Shown: one piece after another, positions 1 through 12,511 of the stretch
Layout: each line of letters begins with the position of its first letter
Position numbering within the stretch: the first letter of the stretch is position 1
Assembly: GCA_032718475.1 (NCBI GenBank)
Contig: JAUCBJ010008636.1
Coordinates: 62,001 to 126,000, forward strand
Source: Nemertoderma westbladi
Lineage: Eukaryota > Xenacoelomorpha > Nemertodermatida > Nemertodermatidae
Reading direction: 5' to 3'
DNA length: 64,000 nucleotides
Made by a program: the position numbers and the translations under genes
Notes under the pieces: generated by a model
Database searches by the model: none
Told to the model about the DNA's origin: nothing
Seen by the model: the letters and a program-made list of their open reading frames with translations, nothing else

Positions 1-3000
1 TCCCCCCAGAATCATCCAACACACCGACCGTGTCCCCGTCCTTCCTCCCAGTATCATCCAACACACCGACCGTGTCCCTGTCCTTCCTCCCTGTATCATC
101 CAACACACCGACCGTGTCCCAGTCCTTCCTCCCTGTATCATCCAACACACCGACCGTGTCCCTGACCTTCCTCCCAGTATCATCCAACACACCGACCGTG
201 TCCCTGTCCTTCCTCCCTGTATCATCCAACATACCGACCGTGTCCCTGTCCTTCCTCCCTGTATCATCCAACACACCGACCGTGTCCCTGTCATTCATCC
301 TAGTATCATCCAACACACCGACCGTGTCCCTGTCCTTCCCCCGAGAATAATACAACACACCGACCGTGTCCCCGTCCTTCCTCCCAGTATCATCCAACAC
401 ACCCACCATGTCCCTATCTTTCCTCCCAGTATCATCCAACACACCGACCGTGTCCCTGTCCTTCCTCCCAGTATCATCCAACACACCGACCGTGTCCCTG
501 ACCTTCCTCCCAGTATCATCCAACACACTGACCGTGTCCCTGACCTTCCTCCCAGTATCATCCAACACACCGACAGTGTCCCTGTCCTTCCTCCCAGTAT
601 CATCCAACACGCCGACCGTGTCCCTGACCTTCCTCCCAGCATCATCCAACACACTGACCGTGCCCCTCTCCTTCCCCCCAGTATCATCCAACACGCAGAC
701 CGTGTCCCTGTCCTTCCTCCCAGCATCATCCAACACACCGACTCAGTCCCTTTCCTTCCTCCCAGTATCATCCAACACACCGACCATGTCCCTGCCTGTC
801 CTTCCTCCCAGAAACATCCAACACACCCACCGTGTCCCTGTCCTTCCTCCCAGTATCATCCAACACACCGACCGTGTCCCTGACCTTCCTCCCAGTATCA
901 TCCAACACACTGACCGTGTCCCTGACCTTCCTCCCAGTATCATCCAACACACCGACAGTGTCCCTGTCCTTCCTCCCAGTATCATCCAACACGCCGACCG
1001 TGTCCCTGACCTTCCTCCCAGCATCATCCAACACACTGACCGTGCCCCTCTCCTTCCCCCCAGTATCATCCAACACACAGACCGTGTCCCTGTCCTTCCT
1101 CCCAGCATCATCCAACACACCGACTCAGTCCCTTTCCTTCCTCCCAGTATCATCCAACACACCGACCATGTCCCTGCCTGTCCTTCCTCCCAGAAACATC
1201 CAACACACCAATCGTGTCTATGTCCTTCCTCATAGTTTCATCCAACACACCGACCGTGTCCCTGTCCTCCCCCCCAGAATCATCCAACACACCGACCGTG
1301 TCCCTGTCCTTCCTCCCTGTATCATCCAACACACCGACCGTGTCCCTGTCCTTCCTCCCAGTACCATCCAACACACCGACCGTGTCCCTGTCCTTCCTCC
1401 CAGTACCATCCAACACACCGACCGTGTCCCTGTCCTCCCCCCCAGAATCATCCAACACACCGACCGTGTCCCTGTCCTTCCTCCCTGTATCATCCAACAC
1501 ACCGACCGTGTCCCTGTCCTTCCTCCCAGTACCATCCAACACACCGACCGTGTCCCTGTCCTCCCCCCCAGAATCATCCAACACACCGACAGTGTCCATG
1601 TCCTTCCTCCCTGTATCATCCAACACACCGACCGTGTCCCTGTCCTTCCTCCCTGTATCATCCAACACACCGACCTTGTCCCTGACCTTCCTCCCAGTAT
1701 CATCCAACACATCGACCGTGTCCCTGATCTTCCTCCCAGTATCATCCGACACACCGATCGTGTCCATGTCCTTCCTCCCTGTATCATCCAACACACCGAC
1801 CGTGTACCTGACATTCATCCTAGTATCATCCAACACACCGACCGTATCCTTGTCCTTCCCCCCAGAATCATCCAACACACCGACCGTGTCCCCGTCCTTC
1901 CTCCCAGTATCATCCAACACACCGACAGTGTCCCTGTCCTTCCTCCCAGTATCATCCAACACGCCGACCGTGTCCCTGACCTTCCTCCCAGCATCATCCA
2001 ACACACTGACCGTGCCCCTCTCCTTCCTCCCAGTATCATCCAACACACAGACCGTGTCCCTGTCCTTCCTCCCAGCATCATCCAACACACCGACTCAGTC
2101 CCTTTCCTTCCTCCCAGTATCATCCAACACACCGACCATGTCCCTGCCTGTCCTTCCTCCCAGAAACATCCAACACACCAATCGTGTCTATGTCCTTCCT
2201 CATAGTTTCATCCAACACACCGACCGTGTCCCTGTCCTCCCCCCAGAATCATCCAACACACCGACCGTGTCCCTGTCCTTCCTCCCTGTATCATCCAACA
2301 CACCGACCGTGTCCCTGTCCTTCCTCCCAGTATCATCCAACACACCGACAGTGTCCATGTCCTTCCTCCCTGTATCATCCAACACACCGACCGTGTCCCT
2401 GTCCTTCCTCCCTGTATCATCCAACACACCGACCTTGTCCCTGACCTTCCTCCCAGTATCATCCAACACATCGACCGTGTCCCTGATCTTCCTCCCAGTA
2501 TCATCCGACACACCGATCGTGTCCCTGACCTTCCTCCCAGTATCATCCAACACACCGACCGTGTCCCTGTCCTTCCTCCCTGTATCATCCAACATACCGA
2601 CCGTGTACCTGTCCTTCCTCCCTGTATCATCCAACACACCGACCGTGTACCTGACATTCATCCTAGTATCATCCAACACACCGACCGTATCCTTGTCCTT
2701 CCCCCCAGAATCATCCAACACACCGACCGTGTCCCCGTCCTTCCTCCCAGTATCATCCAACACACCGACCGTGTCCCTGACCTTCTTCCCAGTATCATCC
2801 GACACACCGACCGTGTCCATGTCCTTCCTCCCTGTATCATCCAACACACCGACCGTGTCCCTGACATTCATCCTAGTATCATCCAACACACCGACCGTGT
2901 CCCTGTCCTTCCCCCCAGAATCATCCAACACACCGACCGTGTCCCCGCCCTTCCTCCCAGTATCATCCAACACACCCACCGTGTCCCTCTCTTTCCTCCC

Positions 3001-6000
3001 AGTATCATCCAACACACCGACCGTGTCCCTGTCCTTCCCCACAGAAACATCCAACACACCCACCGTGTCCCTGTCCTTCCTCCCAGTATCATCCAACACA
3101 CCGACCGTGTCCCTGACCTTCCTCCCAGTACCATCGAACACACCGACCGTGTCCCTGACCTTCCTCCCAGTATCATCCAACACACCGACAGTGTCCCTGT
3201 CCTTCCTCCCAGTATCATCCAACACACCGACCGTGTCCCTGTCCTTCCTCCTAGTATCATCCAACACACCGACCGTGTCCCTGTCCTTCCCCCCAGAATC
3301 ATCCAACACACCGATCGTGTCCCTGTCCTTCCTCCCAGTATCATCCAACACACCGAACGTGTCCCTGGCCTTCCTCCCAGTATCATCCAACACACCGACC
3401 ATGTACCTGTTCTTCCTCCTAGTGTTGCCCAACACACCGACCGTGTCTCTGTCCTTCCCCCCAGAATCCACCGACCGTGTCCCTGTCCTTCCCCCCAGAA
3501 TCATCCAACACACCGACCGTGTCCCTGTCCTTCCTCCCAGTATCATCCAACACACCGACCGTGTCCATGTCCTTCCTCCTGGTATCATAAAACACACCGA
3601 CCGTCTCCCTGTCCTTCCCCCCAGAATCATCCAACACACCGACCGTGTCCATTTCCTTCCTCCCAGTATCATCCAACAAACAGACCGTGTCCCGGTCCTT
3701 CCTCCCAGTTTCATCCAACACACCGACCGTGTCCCTTTCCTTCCCCCCAGAAACATCCAACACACCGACAGTGTCCCTGACCTTCCTCCCAGTATCATCC
3801 AACACACCGACCAAGTCCCTGTCCTTCCTCCCTGTATCATCCATCACACCGACCGTGTCCAGGCCCTTCCTCCCAGAAACATCCAACACACCAATCGTGT
3901 CTCTGTCCTTCCTCCCAGTTTCATCCAACACACCGACCGTGTCCATGTCCTTCCCCCCAGAATCATCCAACACACCGACCGTGTCCCTGACCTTCCTCTC
4001 AGTATCATCCAACACACCGACCGTGTCCCTGTCCTTCCCGCCAGAATCATCCAACACACCGACCGTGTCCCTGCCTTCCTCCCATTATCATCCAACACAC
4101 CGACCAAGTCCCTGTTCATCCTCCCAGTATCATCCAACACAGCGACCGTGTCCCTGTCCTTCCTCCCAGTATCATCCAACACACCGACCAAGTCCCTGTC
4201 CTTCCTCCCAGTATCATCCAACACACCGACCGTGTCCCTGCCCTTCCTCCCAGAAACATCCAACACACCAATCGTGTCTCTGTTCTTCCTCCCAGTTTCA
4301 TCCAACACACCGACCGTGTCCCTGTCCTTCCCCCCAGAATCATCCAACACACCGACCGTGTCCCTGACCTTCCTCTCAGTATCATCCAACACACCGACCG
4401 TGTCCCTGTCCTTCCCGCCAGAATCATCCAACACACCGACCGTGTCCCTGCCTTCCTCCCAGTATCATCCAACACACCGACCAAGTCCCTGTCCTTCCTC
4501 CCAGTATCATCCAACACAGCGACCGTGTCCCTGTCCTTCCCCCCAGAATCATCCAACACACCGACCGTGTCCCTGCCTTCCTCCCAGTATCATCCAACAC
4601 ACCGACCAAGTCCCTGTCCTTCCTCCCAGTATCATCCAACACAGCGACCGTGTCCCTGTCCTTCCTCCCAGTATCATCCAACACACCGACCGTGTCCCTG
4701 TCCTTCCTCCCAGCATCATCCAACACACCGACCAAGTCCCTTTCCTTCCTCCCAGTATCATCCAACACACCGACCATGTCCCTGTCCTTCCTCCCAGAAA
4801 CATCCAACACACCGACCGTGTCCCTGTCCTTCCCCCCAGAATCATCCAACACACCGACCGTGTCCCTGACCTTCCTTCCAGTATCATCCAGCACACCGAC
4901 CGTGTCCCTGTCCTTCCTCCCAGTACCATCCAACACACCGACCGTGTCCGTGTCCTTCTTCCCAGAATCATCCAACACACCAACCGTGTCCCGTCCTTCC
5001 TCCCAGTATCATCCAACACACCGACCGTGTCCATGTCCTTCCTCCTAGTATCATCCAACACACCGACCGTGTCCCTGTCCTTCCCCCCAGAATCATCCAA
5101 CACACCGACCGTGTCCCTGTCCTTCCTCCCAGTATCATCCAACACACCGACCGTGTCCATGTCCTTCCTCCCAGTTTCATCCAACACACCGACCGTGTCC
5201 CTTTCCTTCCCCCCAGAATCATCCAACACACCGACCAAGTCCCTGTCCTTCCTCCCAGTATCATCCAACACACCGACCAAGTCCCTGTCCTTCCTCCCAG
5301 TATCATCCAACACACCGACCGTGTCCCTGTCCTTCCTCTCAGAAACATCCAACACACCAATCGTGTCTCTGTCCTTCCTCCCAGTTTCATCCAACACACC
5401 GACCGTGTCCCTGTCCTTCCCCCCAGAATCATCCAACACACCGACCGTGTCCCTGACCTTCCTCTCAGAATCATCCAACACACCTACCGTGTCCCTGCCT
5501 TCCTCCCAGTATCATCCAACACACCGACCAAGTCCCTGTCCTTCCTCCCAGTATCATCCAACACAGCGACCGTGTCCCTGTCCTTCCTCCCAGTATCATC
5601 CAACACACCGACCGTGTCCCTGTCCTTCCTCCCAGCATCATCCAACACACCGACCAAGTGCCTTTCCTTCCTCCCAGTATCATCCAACACACCGACCATG
5701 TCCCTGTCCTTCCTCCCAGAAACATCCAACACACCGACCGTGTCCCTGTCCTTCCTCTCAGAATCATCCAACACACCGACCGTGTCCCTGACCTGCCTCC
5801 CAGTATCATCCAACACACCGACCGTGTCCCTGTCCTTCCTCCCAGTACCATCCAACACACCGACCGTGTCCGTGTCCTTCTTCCCAGAATCATCCAACAC
5901 ACCGACCGTGTCCCTGACCTTCCCCCCAGAATCATCCAACACACCGACCGTGTCCCTGACCTTCCTCCCAGTATCATCCAACACACCGACCGTGTCCCTG

Positions 6001-9000
6001 TCCTTCCTCCCAGTACCAACCAACACACTGACCGTGTCCGTGTCCTTCTTCCCAGAATCATCCAACACACCAACCGGGTCCCTGTATTTCCTCCCAGTAT
6101 CATCCAACACACCGACCATGACCCTGTCCTTCCTCCCAGAATCATCCAACACACCGACCATGTCCCTGTCTTTCCTCCCAGAAACATCCAACACACCAAT
6201 CGTGTCTCTGTCCTTCCTCCCAGAATCATCCAACACACCGACCGTGTCCATGTCCTTCTTCCCAGAATCATCCAACACACCAACCGTGTCCTTGTCCTTC
6301 CTCCCAGAACCATCCAACACACCAACCGTGTCCTTGTCCTTCCTCCCAGAATCATCCAACACACCGACCGTGTCCCTGTCCTTCTTCCCAGTATCATCCA
6401 ACACACCGACCGTGTCCATGTCCTTCCTCCCTGTATCATCCAACACACCAACCGTGTCCGTGTCCTTCTTCCCAGAATCATCCAACACACCAACCGTGTC
6501 CCTGTCCTTCCCCCCAGAATCATTCGACACACCGACCGTGTCCGTGTCCGTGTCCTTCCTCTCAGAATCATCCAACACACCAACCGTGTCCATGTCCTTC
6601 CCCCCAGAATCATTCGACACACCGACCGTGTCCGTGTCCTTCCTCTCAGAATCATCCAACACACCAACCGTGTCCGTGTCCTTCTTCTCAGAATCATCCA
6701 ACACACCAACCGTGTCCATGTCCTTCCCCCCAGAATCATTCGACACACCGACCGTGTCCGTGTCCTTCCTCTCAGAATCATCCAACACACCAACCGTGTC
6801 CATGTCCTTCCCCCCAGAATCATTCGACACACCGACCGTGTCCGTGTCCTTCCTCTCAGAATCATCCAACACACCAACCGTGTCCGTGTCCTTCCTCCCT
6901 GTATCATCCAACACACCGACCGTGTCCCTGTCCTTCCTCCCAGAATCATCCAACACACCAACCGTGTCCCTGTCCTTCCTCCCAGAATCATCCAACACAC
7001 CGATCGTGTCTCTGTGCTTCCTCTCAGAATCATCCAACACACGAACCGTGTCCGTGTCCTTCCTCTCAGAATCATCCAACACACCAACCGTGTCCGTGTC
7101 CTTCCTCCCAGAATCATCCAACACACCAACCGTGTCCCTGTCCTTCCTCCCAGAATCATCCAACACACCGACCGTGTCCCTGTCCTTCCTCTCAGAATCA
7201 TCCGACACACCAACCGTGTCCCTGTCCTTCCTCCCAGAATCATCCAACACACCGACCGTGTCCCTGTCCTTCCTCTCAGAATCATCCGACACACCAACCG
7301 TGTCCCTGTCCTTCCTCCCAGAATCATCCAACACACCGATCGTGTCTCTGTGCTTCCTCTCAGAATCATCCAACACACGAACCGTGTCCGTGTCCTTCCT
7401 CTCAGAATCATCCAACACACCAACCGTGTCCGTGTCCTTCCTCCCAGAATCATCCAACACACCAACCGTGTCCCTGTCCTTCCTCCCAGAATCATCCAAC
7501 ACACCAACCGTGTCCCTGTCCTTCCTCCCAGAATCATCCAACACACCAACCGTGTCCCTGTCCTTCCTCCCAGAATCATCCAACACACCGATCGTGTCTC
7601 TGTGCTTCCTCTCAGAATCATCCAACACACGAACCGTGTCCGTGTCCTTCCTCTCAGAATCATCCAACACACCAACCGTGTCCGTGTCCTTCCTCCCAGA
7701 ATCATCCAACACACGAACCGTGTCTGTGTCCTTCCTCTCAGAATCATCCAACACACCAACCGTGTCCGTGTCCTTCCTCCCAGAATCATCCAACACACCA
7801 ACCGTGTCCCTGTCCTTCCTCCCAGAATCATCCAACACACCAACCGTGTCCCTGTCCTTCCTCCCAGAATCATCCAACACACCGATCGTGTCTCTGTGCT
7901 TCCTCTCAGAATCATCCAACACACGAACCGTGTCCGTGTCCTTCCTCCCAGAATCATCCAACACACCGATCGTGTCTCTGTGCTTCCTCTCAGAATCATC
8001 CAACACACGAACCGTGTCCGTGTCCTTCCTCCCAGAATCATCCAACACACCAACCGTGTCCCTGTCCTTCCTCCCAGAATCATCCAACACACCGATCGTG
8101 TCTCTGTGCTTCCTCTCAGAATCATCCAACACACGAACCGTGTCCGTGTCCTTCCTCCCAGAATCATCCAACACACGAACCGTGTCTGTGTCCTTCCTCT
8201 CAGAATCATCCAACACACCAACCGTGTCCGTGTCCTTCCTCCCAGAATCATCCAACACACCAACCGTGTCCCTGTCCTTCCTCCCAGAATCATCCAACAC
8301 ACCGATCGTGTCTCTGTGCTTCCTCTCAGAATCATCCAACACACGAACCGTGTCCGTGTCCTTCCTCCCAGAATCATCCGACACACCGACCGTGTCCCTG
8401 TCCTTCCTCCCAGAATCATCCAACACACCGATCGTGTCTCTGTGCTTCCTCTCAGAATCATCCAACACACGAACCGTGTCCGTGTCCTTCCTCCCAGAAT
8501 CATCCAACACACGAACCGTGTCTGTGTCCTTCCTCTCAGAATCATCCAACACACGAACCGTGTCCGTGTCCTTCCTCCCAGAATCATCCAACACACGAAC
8601 CGTGTCCGTGTCCTTCCTCCCAGAATCATCCAACACACGAACCGTGTCTGTGTCCTTCCTCTCAGAATCATCCAACACACCAACCGTGTCCGTGTCCTTC
8701 CTCCCAGAATCATCCAACACACCAACCGTGCCCCTGTCCTTCCTCCCAGAATCATCCAACACACCAACCGTGTCCCTGTCCTTCCTCCCAGAATCATCCA
8801 ACACACCGATCGTGTCTCTGTGCTTCCTCTCAGAATCATCCAACACACCAACCGTGTCCGTGTCCTTCCTCCCAGAATCATCCAACACACCAACCGTGTC
8901 CCTGTCCTTCCTCCCAGAATCATCCAACACACCAACCGTGTCCCTGTCCTTTCTCCCAGAATCATCCAACACACCAACCGTGTCCCTGTCCTTCCTCCCA

Positions 9001-10295
9001 GAATCATCCAACACACCGACCGTGTCCCTGTCCTTCCTCTCAGAATCATCCGACACACCAACCGTGTCCCTGTCCTTCCTCCCAGAATCATCCAACACAC
9101 CAACCGTGTCCCTGTCCTTCCTCTCAGAATCATCCGACACACCGAACGTGTCCTTGTCCTTCCTCCCAGAATCATCCAACACACCAACCGTGTCCGTGTC
9201 CTTCCTCCCAGAATCATCCAACACACCAACCGTGTCCCTGTCCTTCCTCCCAGAATCATCCAACACACCAACCGTGTCCCTGTCCTTTCTCCCAGAATCA
9301 TCCAACACACCAACCGTGTCCCTGTCCTTCCTCCCAGAATCATCCAACACACCGACCGTGTCCCTGTCCTTCCTCTCAGAATCATCCGACACACCAACCG
9401 TGTCCCTGTCCTTCCTCCCAGAATCATCCAACACACCAACCGTGTCCCTGTCCTTCCTCTCAGAATCATCCGACACACCGAACGTGTCCTTGTCCTTCCT
9501 CCCAGAATCATCCAACACACCAACCGTGTCCCTGTCCTTTCTCCCAGAATCATCCAACACACCAACCGTGTCCCTGTCCTTCCTCCCAGAATCATCCAAC
9601 ACACCGACCGTGTCCCTGTCCTTCCTCTCAGAATCATCCGACACACCAACCGTGTCCCTGTCCTTCCTCCCAGAATCATCCAACACACCAACCGTGTCCC
9701 TGTCCTTTCTCCCAGAATCATCCAACACACCAACCGTGTCTCTGTGCTTCCTCCCTGTATCATCCAACACGACGATCGTGTCTCTGCCCTTCCTCTCAGA
9801 ATCATCCAACACACCAACCGTGTCCGTGTCCTTCCTCCCTGTATCATCCAACACACCGACCGTGTCCCTGTCCTTCCTCCCTGTATCATCCAACACACCG
9901 ACCGTGTCCCTCTGTCCTTCCTCCCAGAATCATCCAACACACCAACCGTGTCCCTGTCCTTCCTCTCAGAATCATCCGACACACCGAACGTGTCCTTGTC
10001 CTTCCTCCCAGAATCATCCAACACACCGATCGTGTCTCTGTGCTTCCTCTCAGAATCATCCAACACACCGACCGTGTCCCTGTCCTTCCTCTCAGAATCA
10101 TCCAACACACCAACCGTGTCCCTGTCCTTCCTCTCAGAATCATCCAACACACCAACCGTGTCCCTGTCCTTCCTCTCAGAATCATCCGACACACCGAACG
10201 TGTCCTTGTCCTTCCTCCCAGAATCATCCGACACACCGACCGTGTCCCTGTCCTTCTTCCCAGAATCATCCGACACACTGACCATGTCCCTCCTC
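1..10295. repeat. 42-bp minisatellite array, about 245 units
   Basis: A tandem array of a 42-bp unit (plus-strand core TTCCTCCCAGTATCATCC followed by AACACACCGACCGTGTCC) runs from the left edge to about 10295, where it decays into unique sequence. The left half mostly carries CCAGTATCATCC or CCTGTATCATCC; from about 5870 rightward most units carry CAGAATCATCC and CAACCGTG. Because 42 is a multiple of 3 and most variants lack stops, several frames stay open for hundreds of codons on both strands (14-residue repeats such as SFLPVSSNTPTVSL on plus, or VGVLDDSGRKDRDT on minus). I see no splice, promoter or codon evidence that any of them is a gene. The minus strand is G-rich, with GG runs in each unit. 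Confidence 0.97.
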
Positions 10296-10991
10296 TCCTG
10301 TCGCTTTAGATAAACTTTGTATGAAGGCATTATTATTGGTGCATTTCTCTTTCTCTTCATTGAGTTCTTACAATAACATTCCGCTTCCGGTAATTCAAAC
10401 CCAAAGAATAGCAGTGGTCCATCATCTCTCTAGATCCATAATATATTATAGGCCTAATGCCTAAAGCAATAATTGAAATGAAAGCTGTTCCGTGCCTAAT
10501 CTAGAGAAATACCCTATCTATATATCTGGAAACAGGTATTTCAAATTTCCATCCAGTGCGCCAGACTTTATCTCATCTCATTTTATATTAATTGTCTTGC
10601 CTATCTTAACTATAGCTATTATTATGGCATTGACGGTGGCGTCCTTATTCTTTCCTATAAGACTCCGTTCACCCTATATTAAGATGTAAATACCCTATCT
10701 CATAAATATTGATATAGGGTATTGTAGAATGCCCAAATATTTTTAGGCAATACCCTAACTGTCCAGCTGGCGATAGGGTGTTTTGTCTTATCATAAAGGA
10801 GAAATAGGTGTTTGTAGGGTATTTTGACACCTGAAAACTCTATTTTGCGCTCAGAAACAGCCCTATTGTTCTATACTGTTAGATAGAGCGTAAAATTTTA
10901 TGAGGATTTGTAAAATAAAAAAAATTTGATATTTTTTGAGATAGGGTGTTTAGCCTTAACAACACGGCAGTATAGTCCTAAGTACCGGTAG

Positions 10992-11090
10992 TTTTTACTC
11001 TCGATATTTTTACTATCGTTATTTTTACTCTCGATATTTTTACTATCGTTATTTTTACTCTCGATATTTTTCAAGTCTCGATATTTTTCA
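10992..11090. repeat. 30-bp AT-rich tandem repeat, about 3 copies
   Basis: The unit TTTTTACTCTCGATA plus TTTTTACTATCGTTA is repeated in tandem about three times, then decays. It is a simple local duplication in noncoding sequence. Confidence 0.8.
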
Positions 11091-11443
11091 CCATTACCCC
11101 AGCCTTTACTCAAATTTTGAAACACGAAAAGTGTAAGTTGTGTAAAAAACACTCAAGTCTTGGTCATATTTTTTAAAAAGAGCTACCACCGGATTCAGCG
11201 ACCTCAAAAACCCCACAAGAATTAAACTCGGCGTAATTAGACAAATCTCTGGAAATTTTGTTATGGTCCGAAAAGTGAAAACTCCAAAACTAAAGGCGAT
11301 ATTGCGAAACCGCGTAAATATTTGAAATCTCCATAAAATTGCGGTCTTAACTAAACAATAAAAGAAAATTGATCTTTTTCACGAAATTCGACTACCCTCC
11401 CCCCCCCCCCCCCCCCCCCCCAAATGGTAGCTAAAGAATACTG

Positions 11444-11570
11444 TAGTTTCCTCTGGGGAGTATAGTTAGTTTCCTCTGGGGAGTATAGATGGGGGGACCG
11501 CGCTGGAAATAAGTCGTCAGATTTTGAGGTAAATCTCTGGCCTAACGGTCGACGAAAACTTCGTGATCCC
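11444..11570 (+). mobile_element. SINE body fragment
   Basis: The string GGGGGGACCGCGCTGGAAAT followed by AAGTCGTCAGA matches, on the opposite strand, the body of the SINE at 32470-32768 (GGGGGGACCGCTGGAAAT, AAGTCGTCAGA). The tRNA-like head is missing here. A 21-bp piece, TAGTTTCCTCTGGGGAGTAT, is duplicated just before it. I infer a second, truncated copy of the same SINE family. Confidence 0.6.
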
Positions 11571-11710
11571 GTTCCAAAAAAGTGCTCTCTTACCCAAGGT
11601 GACCCAAGGGTCTGTAAGTCGTCAAACCTCCTCTAGTGGGTTATATCAATTGTGGTCAAGTATCTTCACCCTTTGTGGCCGTCCTCATTGCATAATCCAG
11701 TACAATTAGC

Positions 11711-11790
11711 TAGCGTTAAATAAACTCTAGCGTTAAAAAAAACTCGAGCGTTAAAAAAAACTCGAGCGTTAAATAAACGCTAGCGTTAAC
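11711..11790. repeat. Short CTAGCGTTAAA tandem repeat
   Basis: About five tandem copies of an 18-19 bp unit (CTAGCGTTAAATAAACT or CTCGAGCGTTAAAAAAAA). It is noncoding and has no evident function. Confidence 0.8.
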
Positions 11791-12456
11791 AACTGGGATT
11801 TTTTCCATTTTTATGATCAATTTGACATTAAATACAAAACAGGACGAACTCAACGAGGCTTATAATGAAGACGAGTATACTGATTTAGAAATAGTTAATT
11901 TTAGGAGAGACTTCCCGCTGAAATATCAACTCATGCCATCATAATTACGAACATTTTATGGAAATTAGATGTAGATGATAATTGAGGCTATAAAGGTCAT
12001 CATTCAACGGCGGAGATATAAAGTTACTTGAATGTTAACAAAAATTAGAGTCGGGATGTGAATTAGTAATATCTAATACGTTGAACGAGAAACAATTTAA
12101 TGTTTATTTATAAGTTATAAAACCCACCATATTACATCGATTATACTGGATATGATCCAGTGTGAAGGCCAAGTAACCTGAGATAAACAGTAAATAGTGA
12201 ATTAATTATTGTACATTAAGAAAAGTTGAACTGGCATTACAAAGTCTAACAAAAATAATACAATATTTCTAAATCAAATCCCTCGCAGTTTATTCTAGTT
12301 CATTATTAACAATTATGTGTTCCTTAATAGCGAATTGTTTTATTGCATTACGATATAGTTTGATCCGCGTTTCCTATGGACTCATTGTCAACCGATTTGG
12401 ATCTCTTTAACCCTAATCATCGATGTCCGCATTAATTACAATCCCCGAGGTTTACC

Positions 12457-12511
12457 CTAATCCTGCATTCCATCGTCAGGGATCTCGTGTGGGTTGAGGA
12501 TACCAGGAACG
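12457..12511 (-). CDS. XPO1 exon 10, C-terminus and stop
   Basis: Acceptor TTCTAG|CGTTCC. The exon encodes the XPO1 C-terminal tail [18 protein letters not shown], ending in TAG at 12457-12459. The human tail ends PHEIPEEMCD, so the last residues are divergent. Confidence 0.92.

Larger units (their letters stand above)
10296..12456. other. Intergenic spacer between minisatellite and XPO1 3' end
   Basis: There is no convincing gene here. Between 10500 and 10960 the motif ACCCTA/TAGGGT recurs in both orientations, including an inverted pair ATACCCTAT (10690-10698) and ATAGGGTAT (10714-10722). The stretch also holds a small AT-rich tandem repeat, a run of C at about 11398-11420, a SINE-body fragment and a short CTAGCGTTAAA tandem, listed separately. 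The part nearest XPO1 presumably includes that gene's 3' UTR; several AATAAA-like strings occur but I could not choose a poly(A) site. Confidence 0.6.

Noticed and set aside
1214-5791. 1525-codon plus-strand frame in the minisatellite
   Set aside because: The repeat peptide changes register within the frame (SFLPVSSNTPT to VLPPSIIQHTD to CPSSQYHPTHR), as expected for noncoding repeats with indels.
5471-10360. 1629-codon minus-strand frame across the minisatellite as a giant repeat protein gene
   Set aside because: The 42-bp period without stops makes several frames open on both strands at once; there is no independent sign of coding. Kept only as a question in the findings.
10492-10689. 65-codon frame with a hydrophobic segment
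   Set aside because: Short, AT-rich, and sits among ACCCTA-type repeats; no supporting signal.
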